64,000 nt of DNA from Candidatus Geothrix odensensis (GTDB lineage: Bacteria; Acidobacteriota; Holophagae; Holophagales; Holophagaceae): contig JADKCH010000015.1 in assembly GCA_016714685.1 (NCBI GenBank), positions 1 through 64,000 of the forward strand, read 5' to 3'. Shown piece after piece: positions 42,756 to 53,363 of the stretch. Both the position numbers and the translations under genes were made by a program. The notes beneath the pieces were generated by a model. It did no database searches. It saw nothing but the letters and a program-made list of their open reading frames with translations, and was not told where the DNA came from. Within the stretch, counting starts at the first letter, position 1. The number at the start of each line of letters is the position of its first letter.

Positions 42756-42843
42756 GCCGCTGGATTGAAGGCAGGTCTGCTGGGCGGGCTCGGATCTCCC
42801 CGGTGTGGGTCTGGCCACGACATATCGATTGGTCAGGATCGCC

Positions 42844-42859
42844 TAGATCTAACGATCTA
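42844..42859. promoter_or_regulatory. palindrome upstream of the 56-residue membrane protein gene
   Basis: TAGATC-TAAC-GATCTA, a perfect 6-bp inverted repeat with a 4-base spacer, in an AT-rich stretch about 100 bases before the small gene at 42956. A candidate promoter TTGCGA-N16-TATTCT lies at 42897-42924, between them. An operator is plausible but unproven. Confidence 0.35.
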
Positions 42860-42955
42860 ATTAAAGTATTAATTGTATTTAAGCAAAAATTTCTCGTTGC
42901 GACAGCAATCGGGATCTCTATTCTGGTCATTGGAACCCCCACATAGGAGATCCCA

Positions 42956-43126
42956 ATGAACCTGCTTCCCGTCTTCTCTGCCATCGCCATTGCGGCCACG
43001 GCCTACCTGGGTGTGGACAATCCCGGACGCGCCATCGCCGCTCAGCTGGGTATCGCCGTCGTCACCCTGCTCGGGATGGGGATCGGCTGGTGGAAGGAAT
43101 CCAGGTATTCCACCAAGACCATCTGA
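42956..43126 (+). CDS. small membrane protein, 56 aa
   Basis: A 56-residue protein with two hydrophobic segments ('LLPVFSAIAIAATAYLG' and 'QLGIAVVTLLGMGIGWW'), separated by 'VDNPGRAIAA', and a short charged tail. ATG 42956 has an ideal 'taggagatccca' ribosome binding site, and the leader is AT-rich like a promoter. I know no family for it. It lies about 170 bases upstream of napA, on the same strand, in its own transcription unit or as the first gene of the nap region; it is not NapE by sequence. Confidence 0.65.
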   Translation: MNLLPVFSAIAIAATAYLGVDNPGRAIAAQLGIAVVTLLGMGIGWWKESRYSTKTI

Positions 43127-43296
43127 GGGCCCCGGCCACCAGGTATTCCGCCTGGATTCTGGGCAGCCGACTTCTCTTGCATTTTCTTGATTTGCGTATT
43201 TAAATATATAAAAATAAAATAGTTATTGATAAAGACAAAATATCCGGTCGGATATTTAGGACTAATCTATCCTAGATCATCCCTCCGGAGGTCACC
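43127..43296 (+). promoter_or_regulatory. AT-rich napA leader with a perfect palindromic operator candidate (43238-43257)
   Basis: A spacer with a long AT stretch (43190-43260). AAATATCC-GGTC-GGATATTT at 43238-43257 is a perfect inverted repeat (8-bp arms), about 40 bases before the napA ATG. Just upstream, TTGAT-aaag-ACAAA (43226-43239) is a partial FNR/CRP-type match. The palindrome is the better operator candidate; the regulator is unknown. 'cctccggagg' provides the napA ribosome binding site. Confidence 0.6.
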
Positions 43297-46038
43297 ATGG
43301 CCTTGTCGCTCAACCGTCGGACCTTCCTCAAGGCCGGCTTCACCACCGCCACCATTGGCGCCACGGGGCTGCCGCTGGAGGCCCTGCCCGCCGAGGCCAA
43401 GGGCTGGAACTGGGAGCGGGGCGTCTGCCGGTTCTGCGGCACGGGCTGCGGCATCCGCGTCGCCTCGAAGGATGGCCGCGTGGTGGCCGTGAAGGGCGAT
43501 ATCCAGAATCCCGTGAACCGCGGCCTGCTCTGCGCTAAGGGCTATGCCTGCGCCCAGATCCTCTACGGCCAGGACCGGCTGACGAAGCCGCTCCTGCGCA
43601 AGAAGGACGGCAAGTTCGACAAGCAGGGCGACTTCGTCGAAGTGTCCTGGCAGGAGGCCTTCGACGTGATGAAGGCGCAGTGGTCCAAGGCCCACCAGGT
43701 CCTGGGTCCCACGGGCGTGGCGGTCATGGGCTCCGGCCAGTACACGATCATGGAGGGCTACGCCGCGGTGAAGCTGGTGAAGGCCGGCTGGCGCTCCAAC
43801 AACCTCGATCCCAACGCGCGCCACTGCATGGCCTCGGCGGTCGCGGCCTTCATGCAGACCTTCGGCATCGATGAGCCCTCGGGCTGCTACGACGACATCG
43901 AACTCACGGACACGGTGGTGACCTGGGGCGCCAACATGGCCGAGATGCACCCCATGTTGTGGGCCCGCGTCATCGACGAGCGGCTGCGGCGGCCCAGCTA
44001 CCGGATCATCAACCTCACCACCTACGCCAACGCCACCTCCGAGGGCGCGGACCTGGAGATCGTCTTCAAGCCCAATACCGACCTGGCCATCTGGAACTAC
44101 CTGGCCCGGGAAGTGGTGAAGCGGGGCGCCGTGGACAAGGACTACGTGGCCAAGCACTGTGTCTTCGCCGCGGGCCCCACGGACATCGGCTTCGGCCTGC
44201 GGGAGGACTCGGTCAAGGCCTACGCGGCCGAGAAGGACACCCAGGCCCGTCAGAGGACCGTGGTGCTGACCCGGGAAGAGGCCATCGCGCGGGGCCTGGA
44301 TCCCGAAGCCAGACACGAGAAGGCCCAGACCGCCTCCGGCAGCGCCCAGCGGCACTGGGTCATCTCCTTCGAGGAGTTCCAGAAGGGCCTCGAGCCCTAC
44401 ACGCTGGACTTCGTGGCGGCCCTGGCCAAGGGCGATCCTGATGAATCCCTGGAGGCCTTCAGGGCCAAGCTGGTCCAGCTCGCCGACGAGTACGCGAACC
44501 CGGCCCGCAAGCAGGTCTCCTTCTGGACCATGGGCTTCAACCAGCACACCCGCGGCACCTGGGTGAACGAGCAGGCCTACATGCTGCACCTGCTCACGGG
44601 CAAGCAGGCCCGGCCCGGCGCCGGCGCCTTCTCGCTGACGGGCCAGCCCTCGGCCTGCGGCACCGCCCGGGAGGTGGGCACCTTCGCCCACCGCCTGCCC
44701 GCAGACATGAACGTGGACGATGCGGCCCACCGCCAGCACTCCGAGGAGATCTGGAACCTGCCGCACAACACCCTCAATCCGAAGATCGGCAGCCACATCG
44801 TCCAGATGATGCGTGACCTGGAGGACGGCAAGGTCAAATGGCTCTGGGTCCAGGTCACCAACCCGTTCCAGTCCTCGGCCAATGCCAACCATTGGATCGA
44901 GGCCGCCCGCAAGCTCGACAACTTCATCGTGGTGTCGGACGTCTATCCGACCCTGTCCTCCAAGGTGGCGGACCTCATCCTGCCTTCCGCCATGATCTAC
45001 GAGAAGTGGGGCGGCTACGGCAACGCCGAGCGGCGCACCCAGCTCTGGCGCCAGGTGGTGCTGCCCCCGGGGGAGGCCCGCAGCGACGTGTGGCAGATGA
45101 TGGAATTCTCGAAGCGCTTCACGCTCTCCGAAGTCTGGGGCGAGCAGCCGGTGCCCGGGCTGGAGGCGCTGGGCTACGAGAAGGGCAAGCTGCCCTCGGT
45201 TCTCGCTGCGGCCATGATCCTGGGCCACAAGCCCGACAGCACCCTCTATGACGTGCTCTTCGCCACGCCTGCCGCCAAGAAGTTCGCCTGGCCTGATCCC
45301 GTGGCCTTCGGCAGGCCCAACTCCACCGTGGTCCACGCAGACATCAAGTGGTTCCCTGAAAAGGCGCTGTTCGAGGAGTACCGCCGATTCGGCCTGGGCC
45401 ATGGCCACGACTTGGCGCCCTTCGATGTCTACTTCAAGCGCGAGGTTTCCGGCCTGCGCTGGCCCGTGGTGGACGGCAAGGAGACCCGCTGGCGCTTCAA
45501 CGACCAGTACGATCCCTATGCGAAGAAGGGCTCCGGCATTGATTTCTACGGCAAGGCCCTGAAGAAGCTCCCCTCCGGCACCCTGGAAGGCCCCAAGCCC
45601 GGTGATCCCGTGGCCCTGCCCGGCAAGGCCAAGATCTTCTTTCGACCCTGGCAGGAGCCCCCGGAGTCGCCCGACGCGACCTATGATCTCTGGCTCTGCA
45701 CCGGGCGTGTCCTGGAGCACTGGCACTCGGGCTCCATGACCCGGCGCGTGCCCCAGCTCCACGCCGCCGTGCCCGAAGCCCTGCTCTTCCTCCACGCCAA
45801 GGATGCCGAGAAGCGCGGGCTCAAGGCGGGCGACCTCGCCTGGGTCGAGTCCCGGCGCGGCAAGATCCAGGCTCGCGTCACCCTGGGGGGCCGCAACAAG
45901 ATGCCGCGCGGGATGGTCTACGTGCCCTGGTTCGACGAGGGCGTGTTCATCAACAAGGTGACCCTCGATGCCACCTGTCCCATCTCCAAGGAAACCGACT
46001 TCAAGAAGTGCGCCGTCCGCATCTCGAAGGTCGTCTAG
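43297..46038 (+). CDS. napA: periplasmic nitrate reductase catalytic subunit NapA
   Basis: A 913-residue molybdenum enzyme. It has a Tat signal 'NRRTFLKAG', the 4Fe-4S motif Cys44-x2-Cys47-x3-Cys51-x27-Cys79 ('CRFCGTGCG ... LLCAKG') and the Mo-ligand Cys177 in 'DPNARHCMAS', so it is a Nap-type nitrate reductase rather than formate dehydrogenase (no Sec). 'SGCYDDIE' follows as in NapA. The length of ~910 is that of the long (epsilonproteobacterial-type) form, not the ~830-residue E. coli form. It reduces nitrate to nitrite with electrons from NapB. No napD/C/F/G/H genes lie beside it. Confidence 0.94.
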   Translation: MALSLNRRTFLKAGFTTATIGATGLPLEALPAEAKGWNWERGVCRFCGTGCGIRVASKDGRVVAVKGDIQNPVNRGLLCAKGYACAQILYGQDRLTKPLLRKKDGKFDKQGDFVEVSWQEAFDVMKAQWSKAHQVLGPTGVAVMGSGQYTIMEGYAAVKLVKAGWRSNNLDPNARHCMASAVAAFMQTFGIDEPSGCYDDIELTDTVVTWGANMAEMHPMLWARVIDERLRRPSYRIINLTTYANATSEGADLEIVFKPNTDLAIWNYLAREVVKRGAVDKDYVAKHCVFAAGPTDIGFGLREDSVKAYAAEKDTQARQRTVVLTREEAIARGLDPEARHEKAQTASGSAQRHWVISFEEFQKGLEPYTLDFVAALAKGDPDESLEAFRAKLVQLADEYANPARKQVSFWTMGFNQHTRGTWVNEQAYMLHLLTGKQARPGAGAFSLTGQPSACGTAREVGTFAHRLPADMNVDDAAHRQHSEEIWNLPHNTLNPKIGSHIVQMMRDLEDGKVKWLWVQVTNPFQSSANANHWIEAARKLDNFIVVSDVYPTLSSKVADLILPSAMIYEKWGGYGNAERRTQLWRQVVLPPGEARSDVWQMMEFSKRFTLSEVWGEQPVPGLEALGYEKGKLPSVLAAAMILGHKPDSTLYDVLFATPAAKKFAWPDPVAFGRPNSTVVHADIKWFPEKALFEEYRRFGLGHGHDLAPFDVYFKREVSGLRWPVVDGKETRWRFNDQYDPYAKKGSGIDFYGKALKKLPSGTLEGPKPGDPVALPGKAKIFFRPWQEPPESPDATYDLWLCTGRVLEHWHSGSMTRRVPQLHAAVPEALLFLHAKDAEKRGLKAGDLAWVESRRGKIQARVTLGGRNKMPRGMVYVPWFDEGVFINKVTLDATCPISKETDFKKCAVRISKVV

Positions 46039-46048
46039 GAGAGCCACC

Positions 46049-46504
46049 ATGAGCCGACTCAGCCTTGCCCTGACCCTCTGCGCCCTCTCCCTGTCGGCCG
46101 CCAAGCCGCCGGCCAAGCCGATCCCGGACCGCAACCTGGGCCTGTCCCGCACCTCGGTGTTCGACGTGCCCGCGCCTCCCGCCTATCGGGATGAGGCCTC
46201 GGACCCCGGCGAGAAGCCGCTGCCCAAGCGCATCAACCGGGAGTACCCGCCGGTCATCCCCCACAGCGTGGCGGACAGCCTGCCCATCACCCGAAGCACC
46301 AACCTCTGCCTGGACTGCCACGCGGTGCCTGGCCCCAAGAAGAAGGGCGAGGCCACGCCCATTCCCGCCAGCCACTTCGTGGACCTCCGTCATGCTCCCG
46401 AAGCCAAGGGCACCCAGGTTGTCGGCGCCCGCTACATCTGCATTTCCTGCCATGTGCCTCGAACTGACGCACCGCCCCTGGTGGGGAGCAGCTACCGGCC
46501 CTAG
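46049..46504 (+). CDS. napB: periplasmic nitrate reductase diheme cytochrome c subunit NapB
   Basis: A 151-residue exported c-type cytochrome. It starts 10 bases after napA with 'taggagagccacc' upstream. A short signal peptide ('RLSLALTLCALSLSA') precedes two CxxCH heme motifs, 'CLDCH' and 'CISCH'. The 'PPVIPHS' and 'SHFVDLRH' segments supply the distal His ligands, as in NapB. It passes electrons to NapA. Confidence 0.94.
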   Translation: MSRLSLALTLCALSLSAAKPPAKPIPDRNLGLSRTSVFDVPAPPAYRDEASDPGEKPLPKRINREYPPVIPHSVADSLPITRSTNLCLDCHAVPGPKKKGEATPIPASHFVDLRHAPEAKGTQVVGARYICISCHVPRTDAPPLVGSSYRP

Positions 46505-46541
46505 GAACCCCAGTCCCATTTCTGATTGATCTGCAACCTGA

Positions 46542-46568
46542 CTTGTTTCATGTTGAGCCTGAAACAAG
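46542..46568. promoter_or_regulatory. perfect 9-bp inverted repeat between napB and glgC
   Basis: CTTGTTTCA (46542-46550) and TGAAACAAG (46560-46568) around a 9-base loop, in the 145-base spacer. No T-run follows on the plus strand, so it is either an operator before glgC or an imperfect terminator of napAB. Confidence 0.5.
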
Positions 46569-46649
46569 CAGGTACCGGTCTGCCGCGTTCTCTCCCATGG
46601 GGGAGTCCTCGTGGCCTTGGCCCACGATTCAGGAATGGAAGGTGTCCTC

Positions 46650-47870
46650 ATGGCGGACCAGACGTTGACCATCCTCCTCGCCGGCGGCAGCGGCTCGCGT
46701 CTGCAGCCGCTGACCGCGGATCGCGCCAAGCCCGCCGTGCCCTTCGGCGGCAAGTACCGGGTCATCGACTTCACCCTCTCCAACTGCCTGCATTCCGGCC
46801 TGCGCCGGATCCTGGTGCTGACCCAGTACAAATCCCACTCCCTGCACAAGCACCTGCGGGACGGCTGGTCCATCTTCAACCCAGAGTGCGGCGAGTACAT
46901 CACCGTGGTGCCGCCGCAGATGCGCACCGGTGCCTCCTGGTACGCGGGAACGGCGGACGCTATCAACCAGAACCTGTTCCTGCTGGAGCGCAACGAGGCC
47001 GGGAAGGTGCTGATCCTGGCGGCCGACCACATCTACCGCATGGACTACGCCGCCCTCATCCAGGCCCACACCGAGACGGGGGCGGACCTGACGGTGGCCT
47101 GCATGAAGGTGCCCCTGGGTGAGGCCAGCGCCTTCGGCGTCATGGGCATCGACGAGGGCGGCCGGATCATCGAGTTCCAGGAGAAGCCCGACCAGCCCAA
47201 GCCCATGCCCGATGATCCGGCCACGGCCCTCGTCTCCATGGGCATCTACGTCTTCACCAAGGATCTGCTCATCGAGCAGCTGCGGGCCGACAGCCTGCGG
47301 GAGGATTCCAGCCACGACTTCGGCAAGGATCTCATCCCCGGCATGATCCACTCGCACCGGGTCCTTGCCTACGAGTTCGGCGGCACCCGGGGCCGGGTCA
47401 CGCCAGACCGCTACTGGCGCGACGTGGGCAGCCTCGATGCCTATTACGAGGCCAACATGGACCTTCTCAAGCCGGTGCCGCCGCTCGATCTCTACCAGAA
47501 CGACTGGGCCATCCGCACCTACCACGGGCAGAATCCCCCGGCCCGCATGGTGCCCGGCGGCAATGGCAAGGACGGGCTGATGACCAACTCCATCATGGGG
47601 GCCGGCACGGTGATCATCGGCGGCGCCGTGCGGCACTCCGTCCTGGCCTCCCGCGTCCACATCCACGAAGGGGCGGTGGTGGAGGACGCCATCCTCTTCG
47701 ACCACGTCACGGTGGGGCAGGGCGCGCGGCTGCGCCGCTGCATCATCGACAAGCACGTGAGCATCCCGCCGGGGGAGAGCATCGGATTCGACGTCGACAG
47801 GGATCGGCAGCGCTTCACCCTCTCCGACAAGGGCATCGTCGTGGTGCCCGAGGACTACCGGTTTGAGTGA
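46650..47870 (+). CDS. glgC: glucose-1-phosphate adenylyltransferase GlgC
   Basis: A 406-residue nucleotidyltransferase that makes ADP-glucose for glycogen. 'LAGGSGSRLQPLTADRAKPAVPFGGKYRVIDFTLSNC' (shown in part) is the ATP/Glc-1-P site. 'YAGTADAINQN', 'LILAADHIYRMDY' and the C-terminal left-handed beta-helix ('SIMGAGTVIIGGAVRHSVL') complete the family. The ATG at 46650 is chosen for 'ggaaggtgtcctc'. No other glg gene is nearby. Confidence 0.94.
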   Translation: MADQTLTILLAGGSGSRLQPLTADRAKPAVPFGGKYRVIDFTLSNCLHSGLRRILVLTQYKSHSLHKHLRDGWSIFNPECGEYITVVPPQMRTGASWYAGTADAINQNLFLLERNEAGKVLILAADHIYRMDYAALIQAHTETGADLTVACMKVPLGEASAFGVMGIDEGGRIIEFQEKPDQPKPMPDDPATALVSMGIYVFTKDLLIEQLRADSLREDSSHDFGKDLIPGMIHSHRVLAYEFGGTRGRVTPDRYWRDVGSLDAYYEANMDLLKPVPPLDLYQNDWAIRTYHGQNPPARMVPGGNGKDGLMTNSIMGAGTVIIGGAVRHSVLASRVHIHEGAVVEDAILFDHVTVGQGARLRRCIIDKHVSIPPGESIGFDVDRDRQRFTLSDKGIVVVPEDYRFE

Positions 47871-47895
47871 AGCCTCGCCCAAAAAGGACGAAACC

Positions 47896-48609
47896 ATGAA
47901 CCTGTCCGACCGACCCTCGGAGGCGGCTGCTGCCGCCGTGGATGCCGCCATCACCAGCCGCCGTTCCGTGCGCGCCTTCCTGCCGACGCCAGTGCCGCGG
48001 GAGACCATAGAGGACATCCTGCGCGTGGCCTCCCGGGCGCCCTCCGGCACCAACACCCAGCCCTGGCAGGTCCACGTGCTGATGGGCGCCGCCCGCCAGC
48101 GCCTGTGCGACCGCATCAGTGCGGCCTACGAGAACCCCGCCGAGCTGGCGACGCACCAGCAGGAGTACGACTACTACCCGAAGGCGTGGGCGTCGCCCTA
48201 CCTCGACCGCCGTCGCAAGGTCGGCTGGGATCTCTATGCGTTGCTGGGCCTCGCCAAGACCGACAAGGCCGGCATGCACCGCCAGCATGGCCGCAACTAC
48301 CGGTTCTTCGACGCGCCTGTGGGCCTGATCTTCAGCATCGACCGCGTGATGCAGCAGGGCAGCTGGCTGGACTATGGCATGTTCCTGCAGAGCATCATGG
48401 TGGCGGCCCGGGCCCGCGGCCTGCACACCTGCCCCCAGGCCGCCTTCACCCAGTTCCATCGCCTCATCGGCGAGGAGCTGACCTTCCGGCCTGAGCAAAT
48501 GCTGGTGTGCGGCATGGCCCTGGGCTACGCCGACCCCGCCGCCGTGGAGAACACCCTGGTGACCGAGCGGGCGCCGGTCTCGGAGTTCGCGACCTTCCTC
48601 GAAGCATAG
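47896..48609 (+). CDS. nitroreductase family protein
   Basis: A 237-residue FMN oxidoreductase. 'ITSRRSVRAFLPTPVPRETIEDIL' (in part) is the family start, 'ASRAPSGTNTQPWQVHVL' binds FMN, and 'LDYGMFLQSIMVAARARGLHTCPQ' and 'CGMALGYADP' are typical. It is a NAD(P)H-dependent reductase of nitro compounds or quinones; the substrate is open. ATG 47896 ('aaaggacgaaacc' upstream) is preferred to a TTG at 47863 inside glgC. It converges with pntB with 15 bases between. Confidence 0.87.
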   Translation: MNLSDRPSEAAAAAVDAAITSRRSVRAFLPTPVPRETIEDILRVASRAPSGTNTQPWQVHVLMGAARQRLCDRISAAYENPAELATHQQEYDYYPKAWASPYLDRRRKVGWDLYALLGLAKTDKAGMHRQHGRNYRFFDAPVGLIFSIDRVMQQGSWLDYGMFLQSIMVAARARGLHTCPQAAFTQFHRLIGEELTFRPEQMLVCGMALGYADPAAVENTLVTERAPVSEFATFLEA

Positions 48610-48624
48610 GGCGGCCAGTCCGCA

Positions 48625-50045
<1,421 letters not shown>

Positions 50046-50046
<1 letters not shown>

Positions 50047-50066
50047 GCGGCACCTCCTGTGCCGCA
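50046..50066 (-). promoter_or_regulatory. hairpin enclosing the pntB Shine-Dalgarno
   Basis: On the minus strand TGCGGCAC-AGGAG-GTGCCGCA: a perfect 8-bp stem with the SD AGGAG as a 5-base loop. The final A of the stem is the A of the pntB start codon, so folding can affect start access. It lies in the 70-base spacer after pntAb. Confidence 0.8.
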
Positions 50067-50116
50067 CCCTGCGGGCTTCGCCTCCGGCAAAGTGGCGCTC
50101 CGCTCCTGCTGCGCGC

Positions 50117-50469
50117 TCATTTGGCCACCTTCTCTTGCTTCTTGAACATCTTCAGCATGCGGTCCGTGATGAGGAAGCCGCTCACGATGTTGGTGGTGGA
50201 GCAGAAGATGGCCACCAGGCCCAGGGCCGTGATGTAGCCGGGGTATTCCTTCCCGGCGGACACGATGATGGCGCCCACCACGGCGATGGCCGAGATCGCG
50301 TTGGTGAGGCTCATGAGGGGCGTGTGCAGCAGCCGCGACACCCGCTGTATGACCATGAGGCCAATGAAGGTGGCCAGCATGAACACGAACACGGCGCCCA
50401 TGACGTCGAGCTCGCCGTGCCCGCCTCCGGCGGACGGGGCCGAGTGTTCCGAAAAAGCGAGCAGCATCA

Positions 50470-50470
<1 letters not shown>
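50117..50470 (-). CDS. pntAb: NAD(P) transhydrogenase subunit alpha part 2 (membrane)
   Basis: A 117-residue membrane protein with about three helices, containing 'VQRVSRLLHTPLMSLTNAISAIAVVGAI'-like sequence (shown in part), the conserved core of the alpha subunit's C-terminal domain. It starts at ATG 50470, overlapping the pntAa stop (TGATG). Three-gene pnt operons of this order occur in many bacteria where alpha is split. Confidence 0.93.
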
Positions 50471-51639
<1,169 letters not shown>

Positions 51640-51936
51640 GGGGGCCTCTGGCAGGAATTCCGATGGGGTGCGGAAACCTTACCATTGATTGGTATTCATG
51701 GCTTAATGTGGTTTTTTTACGATGACGGGGTCGGCTGCTTTGCCATCGCCTTGGTCTTGCGGCCGGAGCCCGCTCGGGAGCTGAAGAGATGGGGCGCGAC
51801 CCAATCCAGGTTGTGCCAAGCCGGGCCGCCACGATGTCGAGGATCGTTCTTTGGAGGGCTGGGCGGATTCCTCATCGAAGGTCCGGTCGGGGCGTTTGTG
51901 TTCCAATCTGGGGGAGATCTTCCTCCGGGAGTGCCC
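51640..51936. other. spacer between divergent pntAa and NTF2-like gene (297 bases)
   Basis: AT-rich near 51690-51720 ('gtggtttttttacgatg'), GC-rich beyond. Short minus-strand frames ending 'SSRAGSGRKTKAMAKQPTPSS' and plus-strand frames exist, but none has a ribosome binding site, and codon use is unlike a gene. I see promoters only by necessity. Confidence 0.45.
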
Positions 51937-52332
51937 ATGATCCGCTGGCCCGCTCTGGCTGCTTGCGTTGTTCTCTCGGCGGCACCGCCCGCCGCGGTCC
52001 TGCCGGAAACCGTGGTCCAGAAGCAGGTCGACGCCTACAACGCCCACGACCTGAACGCCTTCGCGGCCTGCTACGCCCAGGACATCGAGTTCCGCACCAT
52101 GGCCGGCGCCGTGAACCCCGAGAAGGGCCTGGCCGCCCTGAAGAAGGGCTACGGCGAGCTGTTCAAGAACTACCCCAGCCTGCGGGTGAAGATCCTCAAG
52201 CGCATCACCCAGGGCGCCTTCGTCATCGACCAGGAGCAGGCCGAAGGCATGGGCCCGAACCCCATCACAGTCACCGCGATTTATGAGGTCTCGGAGGGCA
52301 GGATCGTTCGGGTCTGGTTCATCGAAGGGTAG
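51937..52332 (+). CDS. exported NTF2-like/SnoaL-like fold protein
   Basis: A 131-residue protein. After a signal peptide ('ALAACVVLSAAPPAA') comes a SnoaL/NTF2-like domain: 'VVQKQVDAYNAHDLNAFAACYAQDIEFRTM' (in part) is the characteristic helix and strand, with 'GLAALKKGYGELFKNYPSLRVKI' and a final beta-sheet 'ITVTAIYEVSEGRIVRVWF'. Members are isomerases or unknown small-molecule binders. The ATG at 51937 has 'gggagtgccc' upstream. It ends one base before the convergent radical SAM gene stop. Confidence 0.8.
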   Translation: MIRWPALAACVVLSAAPPAAVLPETVVQKQVDAYNAHDLNAFAACYAQDIEFRTMAGAVNPEKGLAALKKGYGELFKNYPSLRVKILKRITQGAFVIDQEQAEGMGPNPITVTAIYEVSEGRIVRVWFIEG

Positions 52333-52333
52333 G

Positions 52334-53206
52334 TCACAGCCCCCGCGCCCACTCCGGCCGCAGCCTCACCTGCCCTGCCAGGGCGGCGTCGATGGCGGCG
52401 AGGATGGCGTCGCGGTCCCGGGGCAGGCGGCCGCCGATGGGCAGGTAGTTGGAGGCGTGGTTGGAGCGGAAGATGGCGGCGCTGGGCCGGGCCTCATCCA
52501 CGAACCAGCGCAGCTCCTGCAGCAGGCCGTGGACATCCGGCAGCTCGAAGCGGCCGCCATCCTCCAGCTTCGCCATCGGCGTGCCAGGAATGACGGTGAG
52601 GGTCAGGGTGGAGAGGAAGCGCGGGTCCATGGCCGTGGCGAGGCGGCCCGAGGCCCGGGCATGGGCCTCGCTGCGCTCGCGACCGCCCGCGCCCAGCAGG
52701 AAAATCAGCGACTGCTCCATCCCGGCTTCGCGGGCCTTGCGGGCGGCCTCCACATGGGCGGCCGCGTCGGCTCCCTTGGCGATGCGCCGCAGGGTGGCGT
52801 CGTCGCCGGATTCGGGCCCGATGTAGAGCAGGGAGAGGCCCAGCTCCCGCAGGCGCTGCAATTCCTCCGGCGTCTTCTCCAGCAGGTTGCGGGCGGTGGC
52901 GTAGGTGCTGACGCGGCGCAGACGGGGGAAGGCGGCGGCCAGGGCGCGCAGGATGGGCTCCCAGTGCTCCGTCGCCATGCCCAGCGGATCCCCATCCGCC
53001 ACGAAGACATGGCGCACCTCGTCGGCGAAGCGGGCGCCTGCCTCGGCGATGTCGGCCAGCACCTCGTCCAGCGGCCGCACCGTGTAGCGCTTGCCCCGGT
53101 ACATCGCGCAGTAGGTGCAGGCGTTCCAGGAGCAGCCCAGGGTGGCCTGGAGGATGAAGGAGTCGGCCTCGCTGGGCGGGCGGAAGAGGGGTTCGTCGTA
53201 GCGCAC
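52334..53206 (-). CDS. radical SAM protein with CX4CX2C motif
   Basis: A 290-residue radical SAM enzyme. The cluster motif is 'TLGCSWNACTYCAMYRGKR', a CX4CX2C pattern seen in COG1032-type proteins instead of the classic CX3CX2C. Downstream are 'FVADGDPLGM', 'LLYIGPESGDD' and 'LTLTVIPGTPM', which fit a TIM-barrel of the oxidoreductase type. The substrate is unknown. Start GTG 53206 ('cgggagaatgatccc' upstream) is preferred to a TTG at 53257. Confidence 0.87.
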   Translation of the reverse strand: MRYDEPLFRPPSEADSFILQATLGCSWNACTYCAMYRGKRYTVRPLDEVLADIAEAGARFADEVRHVFVADGDPLGMATEHWEPILRALAAAFPRLRRVSTYATARNLLEKTPEELQRLRELGLSLLYIGPESGDDATLRRIAKGADAAAHVEAARKAREAGMEQSLIFLLGAGGRERSEAHARASGRLATAMDPRFLSTLTLTVIPGTPMAKLEDGGRFELPDVHGLLQELRWFVDEARPSAAIFRSNHASNYLPIGGRLPRDRDAILAAIDAALAGQVRLRPEWARGL

Positions 53207-53363
53207 GGGATCATTCTCCCGCGAGGGGGACCCAATCGTGGCTGATATTGAGCGCAAATCTCATGCAGTTAGACCTTTCGGATAGGGCCCCTCATTGGAT
53301 TTTATGGCGCGCATCGGCCGGGGCCGCGCTAATCTCGATCACCCTTGCAGCTCGGAGAAAGTC

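Noticed and set aside
43297..46038. Formate dehydrogenase alpha subunit
   Set aside because: The Mo ligand is Cys in 'NARHCMAS', there is no Sec/UGA, and napB follows directly.
43267..46152. 961-codon minus-strand frame antisense to napA
   Set aside because: Mirror of a codon-biased GC-rich gene; no motifs or ribosome binding site.
52334..53206. Abnormal radical SAM motif suggesting inactivity
   Set aside because: CX4CX2C ('CSWNACTYC') is a known variant in COG1032-type proteins, so the enzyme is likely active.
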